Positions 16,989 through 24,625 of a stretch of DNA of 29,394 nt are shown here, piece after piece (positions within the stretch are counted from its first letter, which is position 1; every line of letters starts with the position of its first letter). The stretch spans positions 1 through 29,394 of the forward strand of contig JACNLN010000097.1 in the NCBI GenBank assembly GCA_014381485.1. Reading direction: 5' to 3'. Below the pieces are notes generated by a model that searched no databases, was not told the origin of the DNA, and saw only the letters and a program-made list of their open reading frames with translations. This stretch comes from Fidelibacterota bacterium (GTDB lineage Bacteria; Fidelibacterota; Marinisomatia; Marinisomatales; CAZVFT01). Position numbers and translations under genes: made by a program.

Positions 16989-17016
16989 ACTATATTATTT
17001 GCATATCGATAGTCGA
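16989..17016 (-). promoter_or_regulatory. Candidate hheA promoter
   Basis: Read on the minus strand, TCGACT (17011-17016) and TATAGT (16989-16994) are 16 bases apart, about 40 bases upstream of the hheA ATG. It is the best -10 match in the gap and would give the gene its own transcript, separate from tatA. Confidence 0.35.
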
Positions 17017-17175
17017 AACTCAAGGCAAGTTCCAGTAAAACAGTCAGGATTTGAAAAAACTTCTCTCATATTTAGGATGTAATGCATTGCATTGGTATGT
17101 TGGGAATTGAGGAAATAGATGAATGAATAAAAGCCTGACAATCTGAAAAATGATAGAGACGGAGCACAATTCCAC

Positions 17176-17207
17176 CCGCTTGTCGTAAGGGTTCAGACAT
17201 CAAGCGG
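17176..17207 (-). terminator. Hairpin directly after tatA
   Basis: CCGCTTG (17176-17182) pairs perfectly with CAAGCGG (17201-17207), and GTC/GAC extends the stem inward. It lies 5 bases past the tatA stop, where the long gene train ends. No T-run follows on the minus strand, so it may stabilise a 3' end or act with Rho rather than as a classic intrinsic terminator. Confidence 0.45.
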
Positions 17208-17212
17208 AAAAT

Positions 17213-17452
17213 TTATTTCTCAGCAGGTTTATCTTTTTCTTCGGGTTTATCGTTAGAATCTACTGCTTCCTTCAACTCTTTTTCTACGCCTTCAACAGCA
17301 CCTTTAAACTCTTTAATTCCCTTACCCAGACCTCGTGCAAGTTCAGGTAGTTTTTTTGCACCGAAAAGAAGCAGGATAACCAGGAGGATTAAAATAACCT
17401 CCCACGCACCGATAGTCCCAAATAGAACCGGGATGTTCAATAGATGTAACAT
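17213..17452 (-). CDS. tatA: Twin-arginine translocase subunit TatA
   Basis: 79 aa. One N-terminal membrane helix (about 15-31, VILILLVILLLFG) ends in the FG hinge, followed by the amphipathic helix KKLPELARGLGKGIKEFKG and a charged Lys/Glu tail, as in TatA/TatE. TatA forms the variable-size pore that exports folded proteins. I start at ATG 17452: the GTG at 17467 lies within the GTGGAGGAATCG ribosome site itself, and GGAGG is 8 bases from this ATG. It is the last gene of the long operon; the DUF4321 gene ends 19 bases upstream. tatC is not in the window. Confidence 0.93.
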   Translation of the reverse strand: MLHLLNIPVLFGTIGAWEVILILLVILLLFGAKKLPELARGLGKGIKEFKGAVEGVEKELKEAVDSNDKPEEKDKPAEK

Positions 17453-17471
17453 AATCGATTCCTCCACCTTA

Positions 17472-17762
17472 TTATCGAAAATATCTCAAAAAGTAGTAGG
17501 ACGCAGCAAGACCGAAAAGTCCTACAAAATTTAATTTAATCCTTAATCCCAGAACGAAAGCAATTATACCTAGATCCAGAGAGATGGCATCATTTTCGCC
17601 GCCAAACAACCCCCCTAATGAAAATTCCACACCCTGTAAAAAAAAATTTTTAACAACACCGTCAGGTAAAATATAGCCCAAGAGTTCTCCAAGCAACGTT
17701 CCTAACATCGCACCAACAAACAAAATTAAAATTATTACTTTTATTGACCGATTGTTATTCAA
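17472..17762 (-). CDS. DUF4321 small membrane protein
   Basis: 96 aa, function unknown. Hydrophobic segments at about 8-31, 61-75 and 78-93 surround a Gly-rich middle. The C-terminal pattern LDLGIIAFVLGLRIKLNFVG followed by LFGLAASYYFLR fits DUF4321, a family of small membrane proteins in diverse bacteria. The start is TTG, with GGAG formed by the last pssA codon (ATGGAGTAAGG), two bases past the pssA stop. Its place between phospholipid synthesis and Tat genes points to the inner membrane but gives no specific job. Confidence 0.8.
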   Translation of the reverse strand: MNNNRSIKVIILILFVGAMLGTLLGELLGYILPDGVVKNFFLQGVEFSLGGLFGGENDAISLDLGIIAFVLGLRIKLNFVGLFGLAASYYFLRYFR

Positions 17763-17764
17763 CC

Positions 17765-18532
17765 TTACTCCATTTTTCTTTTCTTGTTTATGCTAGTAAC
17801 CGGTTTTACCTTCAGTTCCATTTCATAAATATTGTGGTGAATAACCCAATTTATCAATCCCCATAACACATACAAAATTGACATAGGAAAAAAAGCCATC
17901 GAACCAAAAAACAAAACTGATATAAATCCCAGTCCAACATAAAACAAAAACAACTTGTTATCTAATACTTTTTTTATATTTGGCACTTTTCCGTATCTAA
18001 CAGGACTAATCATCAAATATGATAACAGAAATACCAATGGAAGAGCAATCCTTGGATCTCCAGCGGTACCATTCAACTTGAGATTAAACAAGACAAAAGA
18101 AGCCATGATTACAGCCATTGCTGTGGTTGTTAGTCCAAGATAAAACGGAAGGGGATGTTTAGATGTAATGACATTAAATCGAGCCAGACGGATACCCCCA
18201 AAAAATAAGGGAATAAAACTGATAACTGCCGCAAGGAGAGGATTTAATCCATCAACGTAGGCAAAATAGACAAGAATCGCAGGACCAACACAAAAAGAAA
18301 CAAGATCAGCAATAGAATCAAATTCAATGCCGAATTTGGTGGGAGTATTGAATAATCTTGCAAGATTTCCATCCATCAAATCAAAAAAAGCAGCTGCAAG
18401 AATAAGCCACGCTCCCTTTCCAAACTCTCCCTGGGTGATCATCACAATTGCAAGAAATCCAAAAAACATATTTAACACTGTGAATATATTTGGAATAACA
18501 GTAACGCCAATTTTCACTTGAGGTCTTCTCAT
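17765..18532 (-). CDS. pssA: CDP-diacylglycerol--serine O-phosphatidyltransferase
   Basis: 255 aa, with about eight hydrophobic segments. The CDP-alcohol phosphotransferase signature D-G-x2-A-R-x8-G-x3-D-x3-D is complete: D54, G55, A58, R59, G68, D72 and D76. The enzyme makes phosphatidylserine from CDP-diacylglycerol and serine in the inner membrane. Its ATG overlaps the psd stop (ATGA), and Psd acts on its product, so the assignment as PssA rather than PgsA is well supported. The C-terminus is basic (KKRKME). Confidence 0.95.
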   Translation of the reverse strand: MRRPQVKIGVTVIPNIFTVLNMFFGFLAIVMITQGEFGKGAWLILAAAFFDLMDGNLARLFNTPTKFGIEFDSIADLVSFCVGPAILVYFAYVDGLNPLLAAVISFIPLFFGGIRLARFNVITSKHPLPFYLGLTTTAMAVIMASFVLFNLKLNGTAGDPRIALPLVFLLSYLMISPVRYGKVPNIKKVLDNKLFLFYVGLGFISVLFFGSMAFFPMSILYVLWGLINWVIHHNIYEMELKVKPVTSINKKRKME

Positions 18533-19173
18533 ACGAACTCTCCTAAAACAGTCTCACCACCTTTTACTTTTTGCCCAACTTTCACATATAGATTCACAGC
18601 ATCAGGAAGAAAAATATCAATTCTTGAACCAAAGCGAATAAATCCCAATCGATCTCCACGTGTAACCCTGTCCCCTACTCGGAGATTACACAAAATCCGC
18701 CTTGCAATAAAACCAGCAATCTGGTTGACTTTGACAAAGGTCTCACCAGATTTTATATGTATTTCCGTTTGTTCATTCAAGTGTGATGCTTTTTGTCTGA
18801 AAGCGGTAAAAAATTTACCCGGTGTATAACTTACTAACGTTACTTCTCCAGAAACAGGAACCCGATTTACATGCACGTTAAAAATCGACATAAAGATTGA
18901 TAATTTCGTTGATGACATAGAATCAGACTGAGAGGATTCTACATTTTCGATACATATTATCCTCCCGTCAGCGGGTGATAGAACAAGATGATCACCCGGT
19001 GGGGGTTCCCTTTGAGGATCTCGAAAAAAATAAAAACAAAAGATTATAAACAGTCCACCAAACATAGCAATAAACATAAGAAAAGTATATCCCGTAAAAA
19101 TCCAACCGATATAAAAAATGGTTGTAATGAGAGCCGACGGGAATATTATAATTTTGCCTTCGGGAGCTATCAT
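18529..19173 (-). CDS. psd: Phosphatidylserine decarboxylase proenzyme (short type)
   Basis: 214 aa, the short form without the long N-terminal part of the E. coli enzyme. Two hydrophobic segments lie within about 9-50. Conserved features are LSPADGR (65-71), FNVHVNRVP (98-106) and the self-cleavage site FGSR, where S183 becomes the pyruvoyl group and splits off the small alpha chain. The product, phosphatidylethanolamine, is the main lipid of most Gram-negative bacteria. It starts 2 bases past htrA and overlaps pssA, so the two steps are made together. Confidence 0.95.
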   Translation of the reverse strand: MIAPEGKIIIFPSALITTIFYIGWIFTGYTFLMFIAMFGGLFIIFCFYFFRDPQREPPPGDHLVLSPADGRIICIENVESSQSDSMSSTKLSIFMSIFNVHVNRVPVSGEVTLVSYTPGKFFTAFRQKASHLNEQTEIHIKSGETFVKVNQIAGFIARRILCNLRVGDRVTRGDRLGFIRFGSRIDIFLPDAVNLYVKVGQKVKGGETVLGEFV

Positions 19174-19175
19174 CT

Positions 19176-20288
19176 CTATTCAGGTTTACTTAACACTAAT
19201 TCTGTTGTCCGCATCCTGTCATCCCGAAAAAAAAGTATATTGACCTTATCACCTGCTCTGAGAAGATTTTCTTCAATGACCTGTAACACTTCATTTCGAG
19301 AATTTACAGGTTGATTATTAACCTCGTAAATTACATCACCAACCAGCAACCCAGCTTTTTCCGCTGAACTCCTGGGTTCCACTTCGGTTACAATGACACC
19401 ACCCAATTTAGGTAAGCCAAGATATCGTGTAAGAGACTTGTTAACTCGTTGTACCGATAGACCTGTCGTAAAACTTCGATCAATTCGACCAAATTTTTTC
19501 AGCTCCTCGGCTCCTTCTCTCGCCCGATTGATAGGAATAGCAAAACTGATTCCAATGGAACCCTCATTCCCGACACCTGTGAATATGAATGTATTAATTC
19601 CAATCACCTCACCGTTGGCATTACAGAGGGGACCACCGCTATTTCCCCGGTTCACCGAGGCATCCGTCTGAATCATATCCTGATACACACGTCCCGAATA
19701 CTCCCTCCCAAAGTCAAGATCAACAGCACTTACGATTCCAACCGTTGCCGTCGGTTGTTTATTCACGTCAAACAAACCAAATGGGTTCCCTAACGCAACG
19801 ACCCATTCCCCAATAATGAGATCATCCGAATTTCCAAGTTTAGCGTAAGGAAGATCGTGCCCCTCAATTTTGAGTAAAGCAAGGTCTAAGGTTTTATCCG
19901 CTCCCACAATAATGGCATCATAATCCTTTCCTCCAGGAAGAGTCGCAATAATTTCGACTGCTCCCTCAATTACATGCTGGTTTGTCACAATATATCCATC
20001 TGAACTGATAACCACACCGGATCCAACAGATTGTACTCGCTGTTGAAACGGTTCTTCCGGAAAGAAAAACTGAAAGAACGGATCATCAAAAAATGGTGAA
20101 TGATGATACTTTTTTATCTGGATTACATTGATACTCGCTACTGCTGGACCAACTTTTTCTATAGCTCGAGTAATAGCAGTTTCTCTTGACTTCCGGATGC
20201 TTGATGCATAAACCTGCTCAAGACACACTTGAAATATGATCACAATCGATAAAACGATTAACAGGTCTGTTTTGTTGGTCTTAATCAT
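19176..20288 (-). CDS. htrA: HtrA/Deg family periplasmic serine protease
   Basis: 370 aa. N-terminal signal peptide or anchor (about 8-28, possible cleavage after VYA). Trypsin-like protease domain with H105 (TNQHVIEG), D135 (TLDLALLK) and S217 (NRGNSGGPL). A Phe-rich loop (PFFDDPFFQFFFPEEPFQ) sits in the LA-loop region, and a single PDZ domain lies at about 275-367. One PDZ and this length are DegS-like, but many phyla use this form as a general quality-control protease, so the subtype is open. The ATG overlaps the end of truA by 8 bases. Confidence 0.93.
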   Translation of the reverse strand: MIKTNKTDLLIVLSIVIIFQVCLEQVYASSIRKSRETAITRAIEKVGPAVASINVIQIKKYHHSPFFDDPFFQFFFPEEPFQQRVQSVGSGVVISSDGYIVTNQHVIEGAVEIIATLPGGKDYDAIIVGADKTLDLALLKIEGHDLPYAKLGNSDDLIIGEWVVALGNPFGLFDVNKQPTATVGIVSAVDLDFGREYSGRVYQDMIQTDASVNRGNSGGPLCNANGEVIGINTFIFTGVGNEGSIGISFAIPINRAREGAEELKKFGRIDRSFTTGLSVQRVNKSLTRYLGLPKLGGVIVTEVEPRSSAEKAGLLVGDVIYEVNNQPVNSRNEVLQVIEENLLRAGDKVNILFFRDDRMRTTELVLSKPE

Positions 20289-21015
20289 AAATTACTTCTT
20301 CTAAAAAAAGTCCACTGGAAGGTGCCTTAAATACTTTTGAACGAAAATCCTTTGAATTTAATATTTTTTCAAAACCGTTCACTTCGATTTTTCCTCTTCC
20401 TACTTCAACCATTGTTCCCACGAGATATCTGATTAAATGATGTAAAAAACGATTTGCTTCAACCCTATAAATTAAGAAATCTTTACGTTTTATCCACTCA
20501 GATTGATAGAAAGTACACCGCCGATTTTCTAAATCCGGCGAATATTTACAGAAAGATGTAAAATCATTTTCTCCCTTAATAAGATTTGCACAGGTTTGCA
20601 TTTTTTCAAGGTCCAAATTCTCAGGAACCTGCCAGACATAATTCCGATCAATGATAGACTGATCAGTTCGGCAGTAGTAGTGATATCGCCGTCGCAGGGC
20701 ACTATATCGTGCATGAAAATCATCAGAGACCATTTCGCAACTTTTTATCCTTATATCCTCACCGATATTCCCATTTATTGCTCGACGATATTTTTCACAA
20801 ACCCATGTCTTTTCAATAGAAAAATTCGCAACTTGCCCTCGAGCATGTACACCAGTATCAGTCCTGCCTGCCCCATGAATTCGAATTGGCTCACCATTGT
20901 TGAGCTTTTTAAGAGCATATTCAATTTCACTTTGAGCTGTTCTCTGGTTCAGCTGATACTGCCAGCCAAAAAAATTTGTGCCATCATATTCGATAACAAT
21001 TTTGTAATTAGGCAA
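20281..21015 (-). CDS. truA: tRNA pseudouridine(38-40) synthase TruA
   Basis: 244 aa, usual length. Makes pseudouridine at positions 38-40 of the tRNA anticodon arm. The catalytic aspartate is D53 in GAGRTDTGVHARGQV; EYDGTNFFGWQ near the start and ARYSALRRRYHYY are also conserved. The start is TTG, overlapping the end of ecfT by 8 bases. The ecfT-truA pair matches the gene order of many Firmicutes, where the ECF ATPase genes precede ecfT. Confidence 0.96.
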   Translation of the reverse strand: MPNYKIVIEYDGTNFFGWQYQLNQRTAQSEIEYALKKLNNGEPIRIHGAGRTDTGVHARGQVANFSIEKTWVCEKYRRAINGNIGEDIRIKSCEMVSDDFHARYSALRRRYHYYCRTDQSIIDRNYVWQVPENLDLEKMQTCANLIKGENDFTSFCKYSPDLENRRCTFYQSEWIKRKDFLIYRVEANRFLHHLIRYLVGTMVEVGRGKIEVNGFEKILNSKDFRSKVFKAPSSGLFLEEVIYD

Positions 21016-21736
21016 GTGATTTGAATCCTATAATACAAAGTAAAGCGATTGTAAGAGCCATTCCATCTATAACAGTAAAAGGAACAGGTGCTGCAATCCC
21101 CCGTGGGATAATCCTTCCATAATCACGAACCTCCATCGCCCATCCTAACTGTTCAGCCCGTCGAAAGGATACAGCAATTAATGCTGGGAGCTTTGTTGCA
21201 TATCTTTTAACACTTCCCCAACGCCCATTATCAGAAGGAAATCCCAAGGCTTTCTCAAAATTACCATAGTTTCGAATATCATCCTGACATGTGGGAAAAA
21301 ACCGAAATGTCAGATAGAGCAGTTGAAAACCATCCTCAATAACTCGCCATTTGATCCCTGTTTTCGACCATAAGGTTCGTAGAGAATCAATCAGGGATGT
21401 TAAATTACATAATCCTAAAAATAATGCCATTGACAAGATCATCAGGAATAACCGAAGACCTGATAGTCCTGTTGAGATAACAATTTCATTGAAGGGTTGA
21501 TTAGAGAGAATCAGTGATATCCCGATGTACACCCCAAACATCAGTGGCAAAAACAGGAGGAACGGTTTGATTCTGAAAATTACCGATCGAAGAATATTTT
21601 TTGAGAAAAAAAATGGAGGAAATATAGCCATAAGAAAAAGGAATTGAATAATGTGTGATGCTTTAAATACCAAAGCTATGTAAATCAATACAAGAATCAG
21701 AATGGTTAGTGGATTTAACCTTTTATTAAAATGCAT
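21008..21736 (-). CDS. ecfT: Energy-coupling factor transporter transmembrane protein EcfT (CbiQ family)
   Basis: About 242 aa with several membrane helices. The C-terminal cytoplasmic region carries FRRAEQLGWAMEVRDYGR, matching the Arg-containing coupling-helix motifs by which EcfT contacts its two ATPases. In ECF importers EcfT links EcfA ATPases to vitamin- or metal-binding S subunits. None of these partners is in the window. I prefer ATG 21736 (MHFNKRLNPLT fits the family start); GTG 21760 adds 8 residues and a larger overlap with the preceding gene. Neither has a strong ribosome site. Confidence 0.85.
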   Translation of the reverse strand: MHFNKRLNPLTILILVLIYIALVFKASHIIQFLFLMAIFPPFFFSKNILRSVIFRIKPFLLFLPLMFGVYIGISLILSNQPFNEIVISTGLSGLRLFLMILSMALFLGLCNLTSLIDSLRTLWSKTGIKWRVIEDGFQLLYLTFRFFPTCQDDIRNYGNFEKALGFPSDNGRWGSVKRYATKLPALIAVSFRRAEQLGWAMEVRDYGRIIPRGIAAPVPFTVIDGMALTIALLCIIGFKSLA

Positions 21737-22379
21737 ATGTAAGTTGAAATCCAAATTCACCTGTTACCAGATTCAGTGTCGGAACAACACTTGCTTTACT
21801 AACACCATAAGTTTTCCTGTGAAGATATAAGGCATGAATAGAAGAAACTATGTGGTTTAAAACAATCCCACCGATGGTAAAACGGGTTATTTTTCTAACT
21901 GCATCCCTTTTAATCCGTATTGTCCGAAATTTTTCCCGATTTGTCTCTGTATCCCACTCCCAATCATATCCTTCATCAGGAGGATAAACATTACTAGGAT
22001 TCCTAAATCTCTGCTGTTCCTCGTTATAGTTCTTAAAACAGTTGTAATTCCCAATATCCACAAAATACTGGGCCTCTTTTCCACTCGGGTTTATTCCAGC
22101 GTGGTCAGCAGCAAATGTCTTGAAGCGATTCTCAGTAGAGTGCGATATCATCACACTTTGATAAAGAATAAGAAAAAGGCTAACCTCGGTTAGAGTAAAG
22201 AGTTTACCTGTCCCTGATTTTCCAATACTGTATTGCCCCAATCCAGGTAAGATGGCAGATTTTAGAATGACCCTTCGGAGAGAAGGCACATCATTACTTG
22301 ACTTATAAATCTGTCCTTGAACAGAGACAACCATTAAAAATGTTACGACCAGTCCGGTTTTCAACGATTTCGAAACCAA
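21726..22379 (-). CDS. DUF5683-like envelope protein
   Basis: 217 aa from TTG 22379, function unknown. This start follows a perfect GGAGG by 6 bases and yields a clean signal peptide (KSLKTGLVVTFLMVVSVQGQ). The ATG at 22415 would add 12 residues, has no ribosome site and overlaps lnt more deeply. The core LKSAILPGLGQYSIGKSGTG with adjacent hydrophobic segments resembles DUF5683, found in Bacteroidetes and relatives. A polar stretch rich in Asn, Tyr and charged residues (about 85-160) and another hydrophobic segment (about 165-182) follow. Both ends overlap neighbouring genes, so it is part of the long operon. Confidence 0.75.
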   Translation of the reverse strand: MVSKSLKTGLVVTFLMVVSVQGQIYKSSNDVPSLRRVILKSAILPGLGQYSIGKSGTGKLFTLTEVSLFLILYQSVMISHSTENRFKTFAADHAGINPSGKEAQYFVDIGNYNCFKNYNEEQQRFRNPSNVYPPDEGYDWEWDTETNREKFRTIRIKRDAVRKITRFTIGGIVLNHIVSSIHALYLHRKTYGVSKASVVPTLNLVTGEFGFQLTYAF

Positions 22380-23869
22380 ACAAAACCTCCAAAAATTAAA
22401 CCAAGAAACAGGCATAATTGTACAAAGATATCTCCATGTTTTGCATAAAATGTTACAACTTGTTTTGGTGAAATGCCAGCAGAGAGTATACCTTCTCTGT
22501 TTACTGACAATTTTTCTACTATTCTACCAGCAGCGTCATAAATCACAGATATCCCTGTGTTGGCACATCTCACCAGTGGCATTCGATTCTCAATGGCTCG
22601 GAAACGACAAATCATAGCATGTTGAAACGGTTCAGATGTATTTCCATACCACCCATCGTTGACCACAACAACAAGGAATTTAGCATCCCTCCTGACAAAT
22701 TCCCTCACCAGCCCAGGGAAAATAGCCTCAAAACAGATACAGGAAGCGAACTGGATAGAATCCACATCAAAAATTGTATAGGTATCCCCATTATCATAAT
22801 TTCCCTGACCCAAATTTATTTCATCCAGGACAGGAAACCAGTCCGATAAAGGTACATACTCACCAAATGGGACCAGATGTATTTTGTGAAAAATCGATAA
22901 ATCATCAGCGGGTTTTATTAAGAGTACACCATTGAATACTTTTCTCTCATCACCCTCATATTGCCAATCAATCGTACCAGTCAACAGGGGTATATTTGTC
23001 TCCGTTACCCTTTTCACCACTTTCTTCAATCGCCTTCTGTTTTTACGAAGATAGGCAGGTACAGCGCTCTCAGGCCAGATGACTAATTGAGGATTTTCCT
23101 TAGCTACTTCGACGAAAAGCGAGTCAAGGTGATGAAAATTCCAATCCCTTTTCGAGGGATCCCACTTGTCCTTTGGAAACACATTTGGTTGTACCAGCGA
23201 GACGCGAAAGGTGTTATTATCTCCAGGATTAGATGTCATCGATACCAACCGTAATCCACCAAAAATCCAGGGAATAACAAACAGAACTGCACACAAAATA
23301 ACTGTTCTTTTAAAAGTTATCCTGGGAAGGTCTACCATGCGGTAGATGAGAATGTTCAAAACGATCAGCCAGAATGTAATTCCATAAATCCCTGTTACTT
23401 CTACAATTTGTATCAGAGGTAGATATTCCACCTGTGTCGTCGCCAGAGATATCCAAGAAAAACCAAGAGTGCCAAGTGAAACTAAATATTCAACAGAGAC
23501 CCACAGAAAGGGGAGGATCAAAAATCCCTTTCCCGTTCTGGTATGAACCCATGTAAATGCAAATCCAATCAAACCCCAGAACAGTGCCAGATAAAATACA
23601 GCACTCACCATTGAAAGAAACGCCGCCCATCGATATGTGCCGATATTGAAGGCTAACCAGTAAACAGCAATGACATTTGCACCCACACCAGCTAAAAATC
23701 CATTCCAGAAACCCCGTTTTAGACTTTCCCGGCTCAACACAATTAATAGGGGAACAAGACCAAACCAGGCAAAAAATCCCAGCTTTAATGGGGGATATGA
23801 CAACCCGATGAGAACCCCTGAAAGGAGTGATAGCTTCCATTGAGATTGTCTTTTTAGAAAGCTGATCAA
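22361..23869 (-). CDS. lnt: Apolipoprotein N-acyltransferase Lnt
   Basis: 502 aa. N-terminal half with about seven membrane helices, then a carbon-nitrogen hydrolase (nitrilase) domain at about 222-465 and a final helix (about 481-497). The catalytic triad is E267 (WPESAVP), K329 (FHKIHLVPFGEYVP) and C379 (CICFEAIFP). Lnt adds the third acyl chain to the N-terminal cysteine of lipoproteins, a step typical of bacteria with an outer membrane. The start is TTG, overlapping the ruvX stop by four bases (TTGA); no better upstream or downstream start is seen. Confidence 0.96.
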   Translation of the reverse strand: MISFLKRQSQWKLSLLSGVLIGLSYPPLKLGFFAWFGLVPLLIVLSRESLKRGFWNGFLAGVGANVIAVYWLAFNIGTYRWAAFLSMVSAVFYLALFWGLIGFAFTWVHTRTGKGFLILPFLWVSVEYLVSLGTLGFSWISLATTQVEYLPLIQIVEVTGIYGITFWLIVLNILIYRMVDLPRITFKRTVILCAVLFVIPWIFGGLRLVSMTSNPGDNNTFRVSLVQPNVFPKDKWDPSKRDWNFHHLDSLFVEVAKENPQLVIWPESAVPAYLRKNRRRLKKVVKRVTETNIPLLTGTIDWQYEGDERKVFNGVLLIKPADDLSIFHKIHLVPFGEYVPLSDWFPVLDEINLGQGNYDNGDTYTIFDVDSIQFASCICFEAIFPGLVREFVRRDAKFLVVVVNDGWYGNTSEPFQHAMICRFRAIENRMPLVRCANTGISVIYDAAGRIVEKLSVNREGILSAGISPKQVVTFYAKHGDIFVQLCLFLGLIFGGFVWFRNR

Positions 23870-24285
23870 TCTTTATTCATTTTATCAAGATAGGTTTGAA
23901 GAAAAATGGCACTCGCTATTTTATCTACCTCTCCCCTGTTTTTACTTACTTCAATTCCAACATCCTGAAGGGTTCTTTTTGCCTCAACTGAACTCAATCG
24001 TTCGTCAATCTTCTTCACGGGGATTTGAATGTGTTCCGCAAGTCTTCCGATAAAATCGTCAACCAACTTTGTTTGCTTGGTTATCTGCCCCTTCATCCCG
24101 ATAGGATATCCTACGACAATTGTCTCCACCTCGTATTCTTTTACAAGGTTATCAATCTGTAACATAAGGTAATCATCATCCTCCCAATCCACCGTGGTAA
24201 GGGGAAATGCTATAACATTGGTAGGGTCAGAAATAGCAACACCCACCCGCTTTAAACCAAAATCAATTCCTAACAGCCGACCCAA
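23866..24285 (-). CDS. ruvX: Putative pre-16S rRNA nuclease RuvX/YqgF
   Basis: 139 aa, usual length. RNase H-like fold with conserved acidic residues D8 (GIDFGLKRVG), E95 (DERLS) and D121 (DKIASA), plus VVGYPIGMKG. YqgF matures the 5' end of 16S rRNA and was earlier proposed as an alternative Holliday junction resolvase; since ruvC is also in the window, the rRNA role is more likely. The start is TTG with AAGGT upstream. The HU gene ends 30 bases before it, one of the larger gaps in this operon. Confidence 0.92.
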   Translation of the reverse strand: MGRLLGIDFGLKRVGVAISDPTNVIAFPLTTVDWEDDDYLMLQIDNLVKEYEVETIVVGYPIGMKGQITKQTKLVDDFIGRLAEHIQIPVKKIDERLSSVEAKRTLQDVGIEVSKNRGEVDKIASAIFLQTYLDKMNKD

Positions 24286-24315
24286 CGTACCTTATTATCT
24301 CGCCAATTCGGAAGA

Positions 24316-24624
24316 CTACAGGGGTTTTTTCAGGACATCCTTGAGAACTTTCCCAGGTTTGAAGTGGGTCTTTCGATGGGGGGGGACGTAGATTTCTTCA
24401 TTGGTTCGAGGATTACGGGCTTTTGGTTTTGCTTTGGTGGGTTTCACAGTAAGCACACCAAAATTTCTCACTTCAATTCGAACATTATTCCTATCTTCGG
24501 ATAACATTTCGAGCATAACCCCGAATGTTTCAGAAACAACGTCGTGAATGGGAGAAACTCCTTTATTGAGGTTCTTTGCGACCCGTTTTGAGATATCTTT
24601 TTTTGTGTATGTTTTGACATCCAT
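24316..24624 (-). CDS. HU/IHF family DNA-binding protein
   Basis: 102 aa, the size of HU/IHF subunits. The N-terminal helix KTYTKKDISKRVAKNLNKG and the flexible DNA-bending arm at about 67-86, with the conserved ARNPRTNEEI, are clear; the C-terminal FKPGKVLKDVL fits the family. It bends and compacts DNA in the nucleoid. Whether it acts as HU or an IHF-like protein cannot be told. It starts one base after the rel stop, so its level is tied to the dnaB-rel transcript unless an internal promoter exists. Confidence 0.94.
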   Translation of the reverse strand: MDVKTYTKKDISKRVAKNLNKGVSPIHDVVSETFGVMLEMLSEDRNNVRIEVRNFGVLTVKPTKAKPKARNPRTNEEIYVPPHRKTHFKPGKVLKDVLKKPL

Positions 24625-24625
24625 A

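Noticed and set aside
17453..17467. GTG at 17467 as the tatA start
   Set aside because: The GTG is part of the GTGGAGG ribosome site; ATG 17452 is correctly spaced from it and fits the usual TatA N-terminus.
22380..22415. ATG at 22415 as the start of the DUF5683 gene
   Set aside because: No ribosome site, and it adds residues that spoil the signal peptide; TTG 22379 follows GGAGG at good spacing.
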